A program made the position numbers and the translations under genes. The notes under the pieces were generated by a model that did not search any database, was not told the origin of the DNA, and saw only the letters and a list, made by a program, of their open reading frames with translations. From assembly GCA_903632075.3 (NCBI GenBank), contig CAHIKZ030000130.1, positions 388,501 through 452,500 of the forward strand: 64,000 nucleotides of DNA, in the 5' to 3' direction. Within the stretch, counting starts at the first letter, position 1. Every line of letters begins with the position of its first letter. Positions 45,387 to 56,169 of this stretch are shown piece by piece. Origin of the DNA: Acanthosepion pharaonis (lineage: Eukaryota > Mollusca > Cephalopoda > Sepiida > Sepiidae).

Positions 45387-45388
<2 letters not shown>

Positions 45389-45574
45389 ATAACGAAAACA
45401 AGTTAAAACAATTAATTGCTGAAACCTCCAGATCAGTAGACCAAATAATTACAAAAAGGTTCCTCTACAAAACTCTGGAGTTTCCTCTTGAAGAGTAGAC
45501 GGACAGGTCCATCTATGAAATTCTGGATTTTTATATTTACATATTCTCTATCACTGATATTGAGCACTTCAACT

Positions 45575-46316
45575 CATAAATATCAGTTATGTGCCATGCA
45601 TGATACATAACTGATGAGGCAGATTTTTTTCTCGCAGTAGATTGCCATTTCTTTCTGCGGTAGACCAATTGCCATCCAAGGTTATAGAACCCAGTCTGTC
45701 CTGCTATTTATCCACAGCTAGGGGGAGAAGAAGAGGATTCATACCTTTCCCAAGGATATTAGCACGTAAGTGAATGTAATAGATTCGACTGGAATTCGAA
45801 CACTGCTCTCCGACTCCTCAATCAGTTATGTACCATGCGTGATACACGCTTAGGCAATCATGTACCTTTCGATACATGACTGATGAGGCAGATTTTTTTC
45901 CCGCAGTAGGTTACTATTTCTTTCTGCAGAAGACCAGTTGCTATCCAAGGCTATAGAACCCAGTGTGTCCTGCTACTTACACAGCTGGAAGGAGAAGAGG
46001 ATTCATACCTTTCCCAACAGTATTAGCATGTAAGTGAATGTAATGGATTTGACTGGAATTCGAACTCTGCTCTCCAATTCCTCAGTCAGTTATGTACCAT
46101 GAGTGATACACGCTTAGGCGATCATGTATCTTTCGATGCATGACTGGTGAGGCAGATTTATTTCTCGCAGTAGTTAGTCATTTCTTTCTGCGGCAGACCA
46201 ATTGCCATCCAAGGCTACAGAACCAGGTCTGTCCTGCTATTTATTCACATCTGGGGGAGGGAGAAGAAAAGGATTCATACCTTTCCCAAGGGTATTAGCA
46301 CGTAAGTGATGTAGTT
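45575..46316 (-). repeat. Tandem array of three SINE units
   Basis: Three head-to-tail minus-strand units of about 245-262 bp. Each starts at the SINE's 'gagtaatgg'-side region and ends in 'gtgtatcacgcatggtac'. Units join at 'ctgactgag' rather than at full SINE heads, so the array arose by duplication of an internal segment, not by repeated insertion. Only the general SINE body and box-B-like motif are kept in each unit. Confidence 0.75.
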
Positions 46317-46574
46317 TGAAAAAAAAAAAAAAAACTTACCTCATGGACGTCCGTACATAAAAGAGAATCTCGTGGGGAAGCCATATTGTTTTATACTGAC
46401 AAATTGACGCAAAATCATGGCAACCACGAGATTTGAGAAAATATAAATATGCAGTTTTTATTGTGTGTTTGTGTGTGAGGGAGAGAGAGAGAGAACGAGA
46501 AAATGATACATTTTTTTTTATCAGAACAATTTTAAGAAAATCAATGACCAAGCGGAAAACATTTTTCATCTTGT

Positions 46575-47300
46575 GTTTCACTAGCAACATAGCCCGGCGT
46601 TGCCCGTGCTTGATTCAAAAATTGTACGACTCATACAGCAATCGCCATCACTTCACTTAAAATATTTTTGCTCTTCCTTGCCTTTAAAGGAGTGCCCTTA
46701 GCCGTGCTGATGTTGCTACACGCCTTCTTGCCTATCTCACACTGCGAACTTTTTCTAAGCTCTATACTAAACATTAAATCTTACGAAAAAAGAACTAAAC
46801 AAATGAACACAAAACGATCAGCTTTAAAAAAGGACTCGTAACTGGAAAAACTGAATGAAAAAAGATTGTTAACAACAAATACTTTTTCACACCCAACCCA
46901 GTTCTGCAGAATCAGAATCAACGTTGAGTTTAAGCAAGCGAATGAGCCAATTGGTGTAAAGTGCCATGAAGATTTAAATTTTTCCCACTTGTGACGAATG
47001 CAGCTATCGATTTTTTTTTGCATGATAGCATGCTAGTTAACATTCGTGTCAGTCAGCTGTTGGCTCTCACACTGGCCAATAGAATCTTCCTGTCTATTCA
47101 TGGCAGCCAGCTATAGGCTCTCACTCTGGCTAGTAAGAAATGGCCGCAAACTACATGAAAACTGCCATAGAAGCATGAAAAATCGATTATTTCTAATATC
47201 AACGGGAGTTGGGAAATGCAAAGTCGGTCTTGGCCTTCCCACTAACTTGGAGCATGTGCATGTAAATTTTGGGGCAAATCCGTCAAAAATTGTGGCCGTG
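46575..47300. mobile_element. Helentron/Helitron-like non-autonomous element (tentative)
   Basis: 'ctagcaacatagcccggcgt' followed by 'tgcccgtgcttg' (46582) and 'ttttggggcaaatccgtcaa' to 'ggccgtgcattcgttacac' (47257-47313) resemble the two ends of DINE/Helentron-type elements, which usually have a microsatellite next to one end. The interior has repeated 'ggctctcac.ctggc' (47062, 47117). No Rep/helicase is inside. Confidence 0.4.
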
Positions 47301-47394
47301 CATTCGTTACACACACACATACACACACATCCTGCCTTTTATAGATAGAGATACACACACACACACACACACACACATCCTGCCTTTTATAGAG

Positions 47395-47428
<34 letters not shown>

Positions 47429-47448
47429 CCTGCCTTTTATAGATAGAG

Positions 47449-47490
<42 letters not shown>

Positions 47491-47584
47491 CCTGCCTTTT
47501 ATAGATAGACACACACACACACACATCCTGCCTTTTATAGATAGAGATACACACACACACACATCCTGCCTTTTATAGATAGAG

Positions 47585-47615
<31 letters not shown>

Positions 47616-47681
47616 TCCTGCTTTTTATAGATAGAGATACACACACACACACACACACACACATCCTGCCTTTTATAGATA

Positions 47682-47716
<35 letters not shown>

Positions 47717-47740
47717 CCTGCCTTTTATAGATAGAGATGC
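47300..47740. repeat. Compound satellite: (CA)n plus 'tcctgccttttatagatagagata'
   Basis: Nine copies of 'catcctgccttttataga' alternate with CA runs of varying length, so unit size ranges from ~35 to 62 bp. The Cys/Val-rich frames on the minus strand (47242-47712) are its translation. Confidence 0.95.
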
Positions 47741-48253
47741 TTTAGGATTTCATTTTACTCATTTTTTTTTCTCTCCACTTTGTCATTGATTTTCCTAACA
47801 GAAAATTTATGTAAATTTATGTAAATTGTTTTTGAAAACCGTCTGAGCTTATCTTTTCTTTGTCAATCCTTTCTTCGGGATTGAAATCATGACTCTTCCT
47901 TAATATTCATTTATTTAATGAGCCTTGTAATGTTTTTTTTTTTTACCTGAGGCAGGATTTCATATTTTACTCGACTGAGTTTGATGACATCACAATGGAA
48001 AAAATTTTCAAAGTGAGGGTGGCTTGTTTGCGTTGAAAATTAGCATTTGAACCTTAGAGTTCTGCCTCAGATTGAACACTGATCCTTAGCAAATATTTAT
48101 CTCTCCAAACTTGCTGGCTATAGTGGCCTTTCCATTCTTTATCTCTTTGAAATTATTTTTCAATAAACCTTGCATCCCAGGGGTTGAAACTGGTTGACAA
48201 GGACAGCATCTTTATTCATAAGGTTACAATCTAAAAACTCTGTTAAAGTAACC
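47741..48253. other. No gene recognised
   Basis: AT-rich sequence with no repeat or coding match that I can make. Confidence 0.4.
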
Positions 48254-48354
48254 AGAAGAAAAAATAAATAGTTATTAAAAAAATAAAGTTATTCTTCTCT
48301 AGGGTATAGAGAAGAATAACTTTATTTTTTTAATAACTATTTATTTTTTCTTCT
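48254..48354. repeat. Perfect inverted repeat, 48-bp arms, 5-bp loop
   Basis: Left arm 48254-48301, loop 48302-48306, right arm 48307-48354. By eye the arms match at every base. It abuts the 5' break of the mariner copy that starts at about 48363. Confidence 0.9.
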
Positions 48355-48362
48355 ATTCATAA

Positions 48363-48845
48363 CAGTGCTGCCCTGGGTCAAGAGGGTGGCTGCTGGAAGA
48401 CCTAATGTCTGGCAACAGGACTCTGCACCATTCCACACAAGCAGGAGATCCCAGATATGGCTGTCAGACAATTTCTGTGACCACATCGCCCCTTACATCT
48501 GGCCACCTAGCTCCCCAGGCTGCAACCCCCTTGATTATTATGTGTGGGGGCAGAGTTGAGCAAGAGACCAACAAAACTCCTTGTAACATCAAAGATGAAC
48601 TGAAGGCAATGATTATGGCAGCATTCACCAACTTAAACAAGAAGACCATCCAGAAGAGACGCAGGAGATTCCAAAGTTGTCTGGTAGCCATGGTTGAAGC
48701 CAATGGTAATTTTATTGAATAAATTTACTCTTTAGTATTTCAAGATATTTGTGTGTAATTTTGGTAAATATATCTACTAAAATGAAATGTCAGTGTTATT
48801 TTTACTTTTGCGTAATTTAGATGACAATTTATCCATCGCACCCTG
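48363..48845 (+). mobile_element. Tc1/mariner-type transposon, copy 2, 5' truncated
   Basis: It begins within the transposase ('LPWVKRVAAG') and runs to an intact 3' TIR, the inverse of CAGGGTGCGATGGATAAATT, followed by TA. The 5' half is missing and is replaced by the 48-bp hairpin. Confidence 0.8.
48365..48720 (+). pseudogene. mariner-like transposase C-terminal half, frameshifted
   Basis: 'VWQQDSAPFHTSRRSQIW' and 'SSPGCNPLDYYVWG' give the second and third acidic positions with the same 37-residue spacing as copy 1. An extra G in 'gtgtggggg' (about 48541-48549) breaks the frame. The rest ('VEQETNKTPCNIKDELKA' to 'GNFIE') continues in the next frame to a stop at 48720. The SPD aspartate is Gly here. 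Dead copy. Confidence 0.8.
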
Positions 48846-48919
48846 TATATGCAGTTTTTGCTGGTTAAATGTTACTGATAAAGTTTATGTTAGGTGTGTA
48901 TTTAAAGCATACTATATTT

Positions 48920-49098
48920 GAGGCACGGTGGAGTAATGGATAGCAGTTCGGATTGAAGAATTGAAGAGCCGAGTTCAAATTCCAGTCGAATCCATTACAT
49001 TCACTTACATGCCAATACCCTTGGGAAAGGTATGGATCCTCTTCTTCTCTCTGCAGCTATGGGTAAATAGCAGGACAAACCAGGTTCTATAGCATTGG
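48920..49098 (+). mobile_element. tRNA-derived SINE, 3' truncated
   Basis: Head 'gaggcacggtggagtaatgg', box-B-like 'gagttcaaattcc', and body to 'caggttctatagc'. The 3' half is missing. Confidence 0.8.
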
Positions 49099-49129
49099 AA
49101 CTTCTATGTATTTAGAGTTTCTTGATAAA

Positions 49130-49500
49130 ATACTGTTGAAACTTGACTAGTGCATGGAATAATAATACAACACAAAATGTACTTAGAACAAAATGTATTG
49201 AAACAAGAAAGTGTACACAATATTTACATATAGTCTTTTGTATATTCTTGGGAAGACCGTTCCTGGAGAATGTGTTGACTTAGTCGCAGTCGGGCAGAGT
49301 CTCTGGATTGAATCTCTTGATTCCTGCCACCATCTTCCCGGTACCAACCATATTTATATGATCAGTACTCCACTATGCAAATTAGGTGGATCCTACCACA
49401 ACAAATACAAAGCAGGATCTGCAATGTTATAGGTCCTGACCTGGCATTTTCCTACTGCTGTAACATAGCGTCACAGTGCTTTTTTTTTATAAAAATTTTT
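49130..49500 (+). pseudogene. LINE fragment (RT C-terminal motif)
   Basis: 'QQIQSRICNVIGPDLAF' (49390-49447) matches the 'DKIQRRISNIIGLDLAS' motif at 61.55 kb. The upstream 73-residue frame (49211-49432) is not recognisably LINE. Confidence 0.45.
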
Positions 49501-49547
49501 ATGTTAATTGTTCTGATCAGCTTTCTTCTATTTACAAATTTAAGTGC

Positions 49548-50068
49548 AGTCGAATCCATTACATTCATTTACGTGCTAATACCCTAGGAAAAGGTATGAA
49601 TCCTCTTCTTCTCCCTCCAGCTATGGGTAAATAGCAGGACAGTCCGGGTTCTATAGCCCTGGATAGCAACTGGTCTACCACAGAAAGAAATGGCAACATA
49701 CTGCGGGAAAAAATCTGCCTCGTCAGTCATGTATCAAAAGATACATGATCACCTAAGTGTGTATCACATATGGCACATAACTGAATGGGTAGTGGCTTGG
49801 ATTGAGGAATTGGAGAGGCGAGTTCAAATTCCAGTCAAATCCATTACATTCACTTACGTGCTAATACCCTTGGGAAAGGTGTAAATCCTCTTCTTCTCCC
49901 CTCCAGCTATGGGTAAATAGCAGGACAGACCAGGTTCTATAGCCTTGGATGGCAGCTGGTCTACTGCAGAAAGAAATGGCAACATACTGCGGGAAAAAAA
50001 TCTGCCTCTTCAGTCATGTATCGAGAGGATACATGATCACCTAAGCATGTATCACACATAACCGAGTG
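49548..50068 (+). repeat. Tandem pair of SINE units
   Basis: Two plus-strand units, each running from the body ('cgtgctaataccct') to 'catgtatcaaaagatacatg', 'gtgtatcacata' and 'acataactga'. The second regains the head region 'gtggcttggattgaggaatt'. It has the same organisation as the minus-strand array at 45.6-46.3 kb. Confidence 0.7.
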
Positions 50069-50069
50069 A

Positions 50070-51224
50070 TATTTGAGTATGTGAAAGTAATATTATAATA
50101 GTACATAAACTAGTTTTATAATTTTAAGAGTGAATCACTGTGCAATATGCAATTTTTTGTGGGGCCTGAGGTGGCAACATCAAGGGCTGCCCCATGAGGC
50201 ACACACTCGAACTATTCTACTTTATTGAGGATCCTTTTCCCTCCCATTCCTAACAACATCATTTACATTTCTCAAGAGAATGTAATTTTCAAAAGTTGCT
50301 AGAATTTAAAAGAAAGAAAAAATAATTTTGCTCTGAATTTTGGGGATAAACACTCATTTACATGTCGACAAATGTTCTCATCTTTGCTGTTATCATAATA
50401 TTTTGGTAATTTTGCTCTCTGGTCTTCTTCAGGTGTCTTTTGATCTGAGTAACCTTCAGGGAAATTCAAAATGAACCCTTTATTTAATCTATAGCCAGTG
50501 GTGAACTGAATCTAAAAATATTGGTTACCAGGCAGACAATAATGGCCCACCCACAACTACAATTCTATCACTTAATTTTCATAACAAATCAATAAAACTT
50601 TCAAAATATATATACAGAAAAACAGGGTACAATTAAAAATTTTTGCGAAAAAAATGTGTATTTCATAGTAATTACAGAGTACCTGTTCTGTACACATTAT
50701 GGCAGTAGATATCAAAGGTAAATACGAAATGTTATCATTTAATTTTTAATTAGTTTTTTAATTTTAAGGAATTTGTTGATATTTTGAAATAGTTCGAAGA
50801 CACAATAGAGCACTGCATGCAGTCTACTATTTTAAGAGCAACCATTTGTGTTCATTAGATGATTGTGCTAATCAGCCAATAATTGCTTCTGCATCAAAGT
50901 TTAAAGTTTTTAAAAAAAAGTTTTTAAAAAATTCAGAAAATGAAAAAATATCCAAATAACAATGTTACCACACTTCCAAACTCGACATTTGTAAATAACT
51001 TCAAAGTTCAATAACTCTGTAAAAGTCAGGGATCAATTTTATACTGTATCCATATTATAAAAAAACACCTATTTCTCAAAAAGATAAAAAAAAAAAAAAT
51101 CAATATTTTTTTTTATTCTGTCAAGTGCTGCAGTTCAAGGAAAGTCTAAAGAATGCTAATGTATGGAAATTATATCCAAACATTTTTTCAAAATTTTTTT
51201 AGATAATAATTTATTGATACAAGT
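50070..51224. other. No gene recognised
   Basis: AT-rich DNA with short frames only and no repeat that I can assign. Confidence 0.4.
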
Positions 51225-51493
51225 TTTACTAATTAACCCATAGCTGGGGGAGAAGAGATGGATTCATACCTTTTCCAAGGGTATTTGTGTGTAAGTGAAT
51301 ATAACAAGCCTAACAGGAATTGGAACTCAACACACCGATTAACAATTCCAAATCATTATCCATTACACCATCCGCACATCCAAACTTACAGCACCTGGTA
51401 TTTCACACAACCCCAGTACTGACTAGGCTTGACATTGCTTAACTTCAGTGATCATACGGTAACCAGTATTTCAACGTGATGTTGCCATAAGTC
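51225..51493 (-). mobile_element. Chimeric 5S-rRNA/tRNA SINE, copy D (most complete)
   Basis: Minus-strand order: 5S-like head (51493-51385, with 'gaagttaagcaatgtcaagc'), tRNA-like part ('ggtgtaatggataatgatt' ... 'gagttccaattcctgtt'), then 'gttatattcacttacacaca', 'cccttggaaaaggtatgaat', 'ctcttctcccccagctatgg' and an AT-rich tail 'gttaattagtaaaacttg'. The box C region of the 5S part is damaged by a small deletion ('ggggttgtgtg'). This copy best shows all modules in a row. Confidence 0.8.
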
Positions 51494-51544
51494 TACTTTA
51501 GAGTGTGTTTTATGACTATAGTAGGGTGATGAACTGGTCTCTAT

Positions 51545-51735
51545 GTGTGTAAGTAAATATAATGAACCTAACAAGAATTGGAACTCAGCTGTTCAATTAA
51601 CAATTCCGAGTCATTATCGATTACACCAACTGGTATTCTCAAGTGGTCACCCATCTAGGTACTGACCAGGCTCAACATTACTTAACTTCATTGATCATAT
51701 GGAAACTGGTGTTTCAACCTGATACAGCTGTAAGC
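51545..51735 (-). mobile_element. Chimeric 5S-rRNA/tRNA SINE, copy E
   Basis: Minus-strand 51735-51627 follows 5S rRNA, with 'gaagttaagtaatgttgagc' and an intact 'gatgggtgaccacttg'. It then passes to 'tgtaatcgataatgactcgg' and 'gagttccaattcttg'. Only ~50 bp separate it from copy D, in the same orientation. Confidence 0.75.
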
Positions 51736-51789
51736 TGTGAACCAGATTCATAATCTGGAGATGAACAGAGATTTATTATTTTTATTTGG

Positions 51790-52160
51790 TCAGGCTAGCT
51801 CAACCATTCATGAGTCTATCATGTCAACTGTCACAGTCCTGAATCAAAGTCGGAAGATCCTTAGAGTGGCATCCTGTGTTATTACATAGTTGTCAGTGTA
51901 TGCGGTTGCTGGGTGACCAGCCCATTTTGTGCCATGGCTAGGTGTCCAGAGCAGTAGATCACTCACAAGTTCTCGATTTGCTCACCAGAAGTGTCCTGCA
52001 AAGTGAATCGTGCATTCACATAAGATTGTAGAAATATAAGGGATGCGCCCATAGAGCTGTGATTTAGTTGGATGTTGTCTTCAAGAAATGTTTAACTCTC
52101 AGCATCTGAGTATAGCTTCCATCAAGCTTAGATTCAAAGGTTTTAGTTAACTGGAACTTA
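51790..52160 (-). pseudogene. RTE-type LINE ORF C-terminus
   Basis: The minus strand reads 'KTFESKLDGSYTQMLRV', then after frame changes 'RELVSDLLLWTPSHGTKW', 'QLCNNTGCHSKDLPTLIQD' and 'DCDS*'. This is the C-terminal order 'ESKLDGTYTRMLR ... ELVSDLLLWTP ... DTGC..EDLP.LM.D' of RTE-like LINEs. Several frame breaks make it non-functional. Confidence 0.7.
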
Positions 52161-52350
52161 TTTGCAACACGCTGACACATGTTAAAATCCTCAGTGTTTA
52201 GTATTGTGAAGTTATCACTAACAGTTTTGTTGAGATTTACAAACTCTATGTTTTATTCAATTTCTCAAACAAATCAATGAAATTTGAATAAGCTGATTTG
52301 GTTGGAAAAATACTTTGACAAAATCCCTACTTCATAGTTTAATAATTTCT

Positions 52351-52640
52351 TTAATTAAACTTCATGGTAAACAATGTTTTTAGAATGTTTCTGGTCTCCT
52401 TTTTAACAGCAAAGAATAAATTCTTAGGATTTCTTACTCTTGAGCATGCAACATACAACTAGCCATGCATAAATATTTCTGGAACCAAATTCCATATTTT
52501 TTAAGCGATTGACCTTGTGATTTGTTTATAGTTCTCAAAGGTGCAGAGGAAACTGGATTCTTGTACATATAAAAACTTAAAGAAAAGATATACAAAAAAC
52601 AATATTGCATTTTTATTAGATAAATATTTGTTATTATAAT
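52351..52640 (-). pseudogene. Helitron PIF1-like helicase C-terminal end
   Basis: The minus frame gives 'NPVSSAPLRTINKSQGQSL' and 'KKYGIWFQKYL'. After a one-base shift it gives 'YVACSRVRNPKNLFFAVKK' and 'ETRNILKTLFTMKFN', ending in a stop at 52351-52353. 'TINKSQGQSL' and 'YVACSRV' are conserved helicase motifs of Helitron and PIF1-like helicases. Only the last ~95 residues remain. Confidence 0.75.
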
Positions 52641-52769
52641 CATTAAATTGTTTTTAAAATAGTGGGAGTATCTTGTATGTTAAATAATAAAATTTTTCCC
52701 CCAAAAATGAATGGAAATTTATTGTACTAAGTATAATAAAATAAACTTCACATCTCACTGGGATAAATG

Positions 52770-52975
52770 TGAGGATTACATCTCACACCACCACTCTACA
52801 CAGGCAGGGCTAAATTTTGCCTCTTCCTTCTTGGTAATTCTAGCTCTGCCCACCTCTCAGAGCTAGCATAACTGTCTTTGTGACAAATCTAATTTTTAAA
52901 GTGCATAGGTGAAGGGTATAGTTTATTTTTTTTATTTTCCTCATTAATTTCAATTCTCTGACTCCCTAGCAAGAC
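52770..52975. repeat. Dispersed repeat, second copy at 54010-54160
   Basis: 'ctgcccacctctcagagct' with 'agcataactgtctttgtgac' and 'aaagtgcataggtgaagggt' is repeated at 54047-54112, including the flanking 'ttttattttcctcattaat'. Neither copy is coding. Confidence 0.75.
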
Positions 52976-52999
52976 CAACTGTACTTTGTACTCCCTTAC

Positions 53000-53115
53000 C
53001 TATTTGCACTTTTCGCCAAAATTTGGTTTTGATCGGTCAATGTATGGCTATTTTAAAGGATGTGTGGGTGGACGAACAGATATCACAGAATTTTATATAG
53101 ATGTCTAAGCAGTGG
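53000..53115. repeat. Possible Helentron-type terminal segment
   Basis: 'ttggttttgatcggtcaatg' followed by 'cgaacagatatcacagaatt' and 'ttatatagatg' looks like the common end of Helentron/DINE elements. It lies near the helicase remnant but no full element can be outlined. Confidence 0.35.
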
Positions 53116-55980
53116 CACCATTCATTAAAACTGACTCTATGGTGGCATGAAAGAATATCCGCTTGAGGTTGTCTGGAAGATCAGATTTCCAGTGAACATA
53201 GATAACTATTTTTAAATTACTGAGTTAATTGAATCTAAATTTGAGTCCCCTTAAAACTGATAAAATTTAGAAGTAAATTTAATCTCAAAAGGGTCAGAGG
53301 ATTTAACTAATTAGCCTTTGGCCGCTGCCTTTCCCCCGTTCGTGTAACCATGTTTAGTGGTCTGGTCCATAGGGGTCTTCAGATGACATTTTAACCACAC
53401 AGATTACCCTGTGCTGGTCAATGCTGATGCTGGTTCAAGCTGGTTGTTGGTCGCTGACTGCTTTGATCCACACTAATTCTGCCCACATTGTGTTCTTGAT
53501 CTCAGAGCAGTGGAAGATTGAAGGTTGTCATAATCACAGTGCTGATTCAAGCCATGGTGGATGGTATATTAACTAAGAAAAATATCAACAAAAAATAAAA
53601 TAAAATATTCATGGGGCCAATCTTCAATTGGTGTTTATAGCTCTTGGTATAACAAAAATTGAACTCTTCCCACATCAATCTCTATAATGACATTGGACCT
53701 TGTCTAAACTTCTTGGAATCAGGAAACCTGGTGGTAGCTGACATGACTTTCAGATGGACTCAATGTGAGTACTCAGCCCCAAGTCTCTGAGCTTCCAAAG
53801 TCATCCGCTTATATGCATTTCAGCCCCAAACTGGCATGGAGTCAAAGAGTGCTGGGGATTTGGTGATTCTCCAATTCTCACATTAATCCCAATAAAAGTT
53901 TTCTTTGTTCCCTATTTCTGTTTTCTTCATCAACTTTCCAAATTTGGAGAATTATCCACCTTCGTTGGTAGTAGTCACAGGGATTGCTCCTACCTTAACT
54001 CCAACCTGCTTCACTTCACATCTCACACCACCACTAGCTCTGCCCACTTCTCAGAGCTGGCATAACTGTCTTTGTGAAAAATCTAATTTTTAAAGTGCAT
54101 AGGTGAAGGGTATATTTTTTTATTTTCCTCATTAATTATAATTCTCTGACTCCCTTCCCCTTCCTTACTATTACCTCTGTCCAGCAAGAACACAAACAAG
54201 ACCAATGCTTCTCATTTTAACCTTCTGAGCAATAGATAAAAATTAATTCCTAAGTTGTCTGTGTCAACAAAAATATATTTGTTTACCTAGATTCTCAACA
54301 AAGAGACATGCTGTTCTCCATCCTTGGGCCAATCACCGGAGATAAACTAGACCACCTGCCTCTTACAACAGGATCACTTTTCACAATCCTAACCCTCACA
54401 GCAGGTTCATTTCTTGTTTTCATTTCTCAATTCATTTTCGCCAACGAAACTATAATTCCCATCTGCCTCTGTTCTCACCAATGACATCTGTTTTTCTACT
54501 TTCCCAAGAAAGAGATAAAGCCATTTCCTAATTTGTTTTACCCACATGCCAGATTTTCAATAGATAAAAAAAAGTAAACTCTTGCTGCATCATTCCAATT
54601 CATAGGGGTGAGACAATACAGATGGCCCATTTTTTCTCACTTCCACATTACCAGGGAAAATGTCTTCCATTCTCTCTCTCTCTCTCTCTCTCTGTATCTC
54701 CAGTTTATATTTCATTTGGAGTTTAACCCTTTTTCTGCTTAGATTTAACATTTAACTGCCTCAGTGCCTCAGCGTCACAAATTCCTTTTAAATTTGACTA
54801 ATCTTAAAGCTGGTAAGTTTTCAAATTAAATTTGATCTCAAAAAGTTTAGTGGGGGTTAATTTGTATAGACAGCTCAGGCTCAATTTAAATTTAAATTAC
54901 CTTAAAACTAGTAAAATTTAGAAATAATTTGAATCTAAAAAGGGTTGGGAGTTAACATCTGTAGGTAACTCACAAAATGAATTTAAATTGGCAATAGGAA
55001 TATATAGGTTTGTCTATCGCCCGGTTCACACTTCTCCCCGATCTTTTGAACATGAGTAGAGGGTTATCCCTTGTTTCCTGTTTAGGATTGTATTTCCATT
55101 TCGTTCTTGTGTCTTTTCATTCTCTTTCACACTTGCGTCTTAGTAGCATTATCACCTTGCTTGGGGTGAACTGATTAAAAAAAAAATCGTTTATCAGTAT
55201 TTCTTTCAACTTTTTCAATGGTTACCTATTTTTTGTGTTAGTAAAAAGAAATAAAAATTTGAGTCAATTTAAAAAAAAAAGCAATTCACAGAACAGGAAA
55301 ATTTTCTGTGAATCCAAAGTTGACCTTCTGCATTAGCAGGCAATTTCCTTGGCCAGTCATGGCAGGAAGTTTTGAAGACTGGCTTACAAAATAGACAAAA
55401 ATCCTATCAGTAGAAAGTAAACTTGCAGTGTTAAGTAGGTATAGTAAGTAGTAATGAGTTGTAGATATAGTCAAATATGGAAGCTTAGTTACTGCAAATA
55501 TGAAGTTACCATGTAAGTTAGTAGTTGATAGTCATTTTTAATGTCAGATCTCTTACTACCTTTGTCCCGAAATAGTTGATACATTCGTGTACACATTTCA
55601 CACGTTAAATGCATCGACTATTATTATAAACCATATACAACATTTCGCAGTGAAACCTGATAATATTTTCTTTCTATTGTATTATATTTTTGGCAAAATT
55701 TAGGTAAATTTAAAAAAAAAAAATTAAATAGTTGATAACATTCTTAACACCGTGATGAATTCTCAAAATTATAATCTTAAATCTGAAAAAATATTTAGCT
55801 GAAGAGAAAACTCTTTTATGTGCGTGGTACGAAGAAGGATTTTCGAAATGAAATCAAGTGTTTGCTTGTTTCAGTTGTTGTTTATGCTTTATTCTTACTA
55901 AGCTTTTCTGAGCATTTTTAATACTTAATTTCAACCAATAAGAATGGTCTGATATATAAACTGATTTGTTTTTTTTACAG
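53116..55980. other. No gene recognised; repeats only
   Basis: It holds the second copy of the 52.8-kb repeat (54010-54160), a TC tract at 54674-54694, related 'aaattta...cttaaaactg.taaaattta' blocks near 53240 and 54895, and a LINE-like tail ('caccttgcttggggtgaact' plus poly(A)) at 55153-55184. The frames at 53905 and 55286 have no domain. Confidence 0.45.
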
Positions 55981-56066
55981 TTTAGCAACCTTCTGAAGGT
56001 TATTTAAAGCCAGGAAAACTTTTAGCTTGTAAGAATTTTTTTGGAGATAATAATGGCTTACTGTTA

Positions 56067-56168
56067 TTAGGTTGGTGCAAAAATAATGACGTAATGATGT
56101 CGTTTTTTGACGTTAAAAAATACGTCCAAAAACGACATTATTACGTCATTATTTTTTAACCAATCTAA
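56067..56168. mobile_element. MADE1-like mariner MITE
   Basis: A ~100-bp near-palindrome beginning 'ttaggttggtgcaaaaataa' and ending with the inverse 'ttattttttaaccaatctaa'. 'TTAGGTTGGTGCAAAA' is the terminal sequence of cecropia/Hsmar1-type mariners and of the human MADE1 MITE (established knowledge). The TIRs here show a few changes, and the interior has 'gacgtaatgatgtcgttttt' matched by its inverse. No coding capacity. Confidence 0.85.
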
Positions 56169-56169
56169 T

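Noticed and set aside
47242..47712. Cys/Val-rich frames resembling toxin-like repeats
   Set aside because: Translation of (CA)n tracts in the compound satellite.
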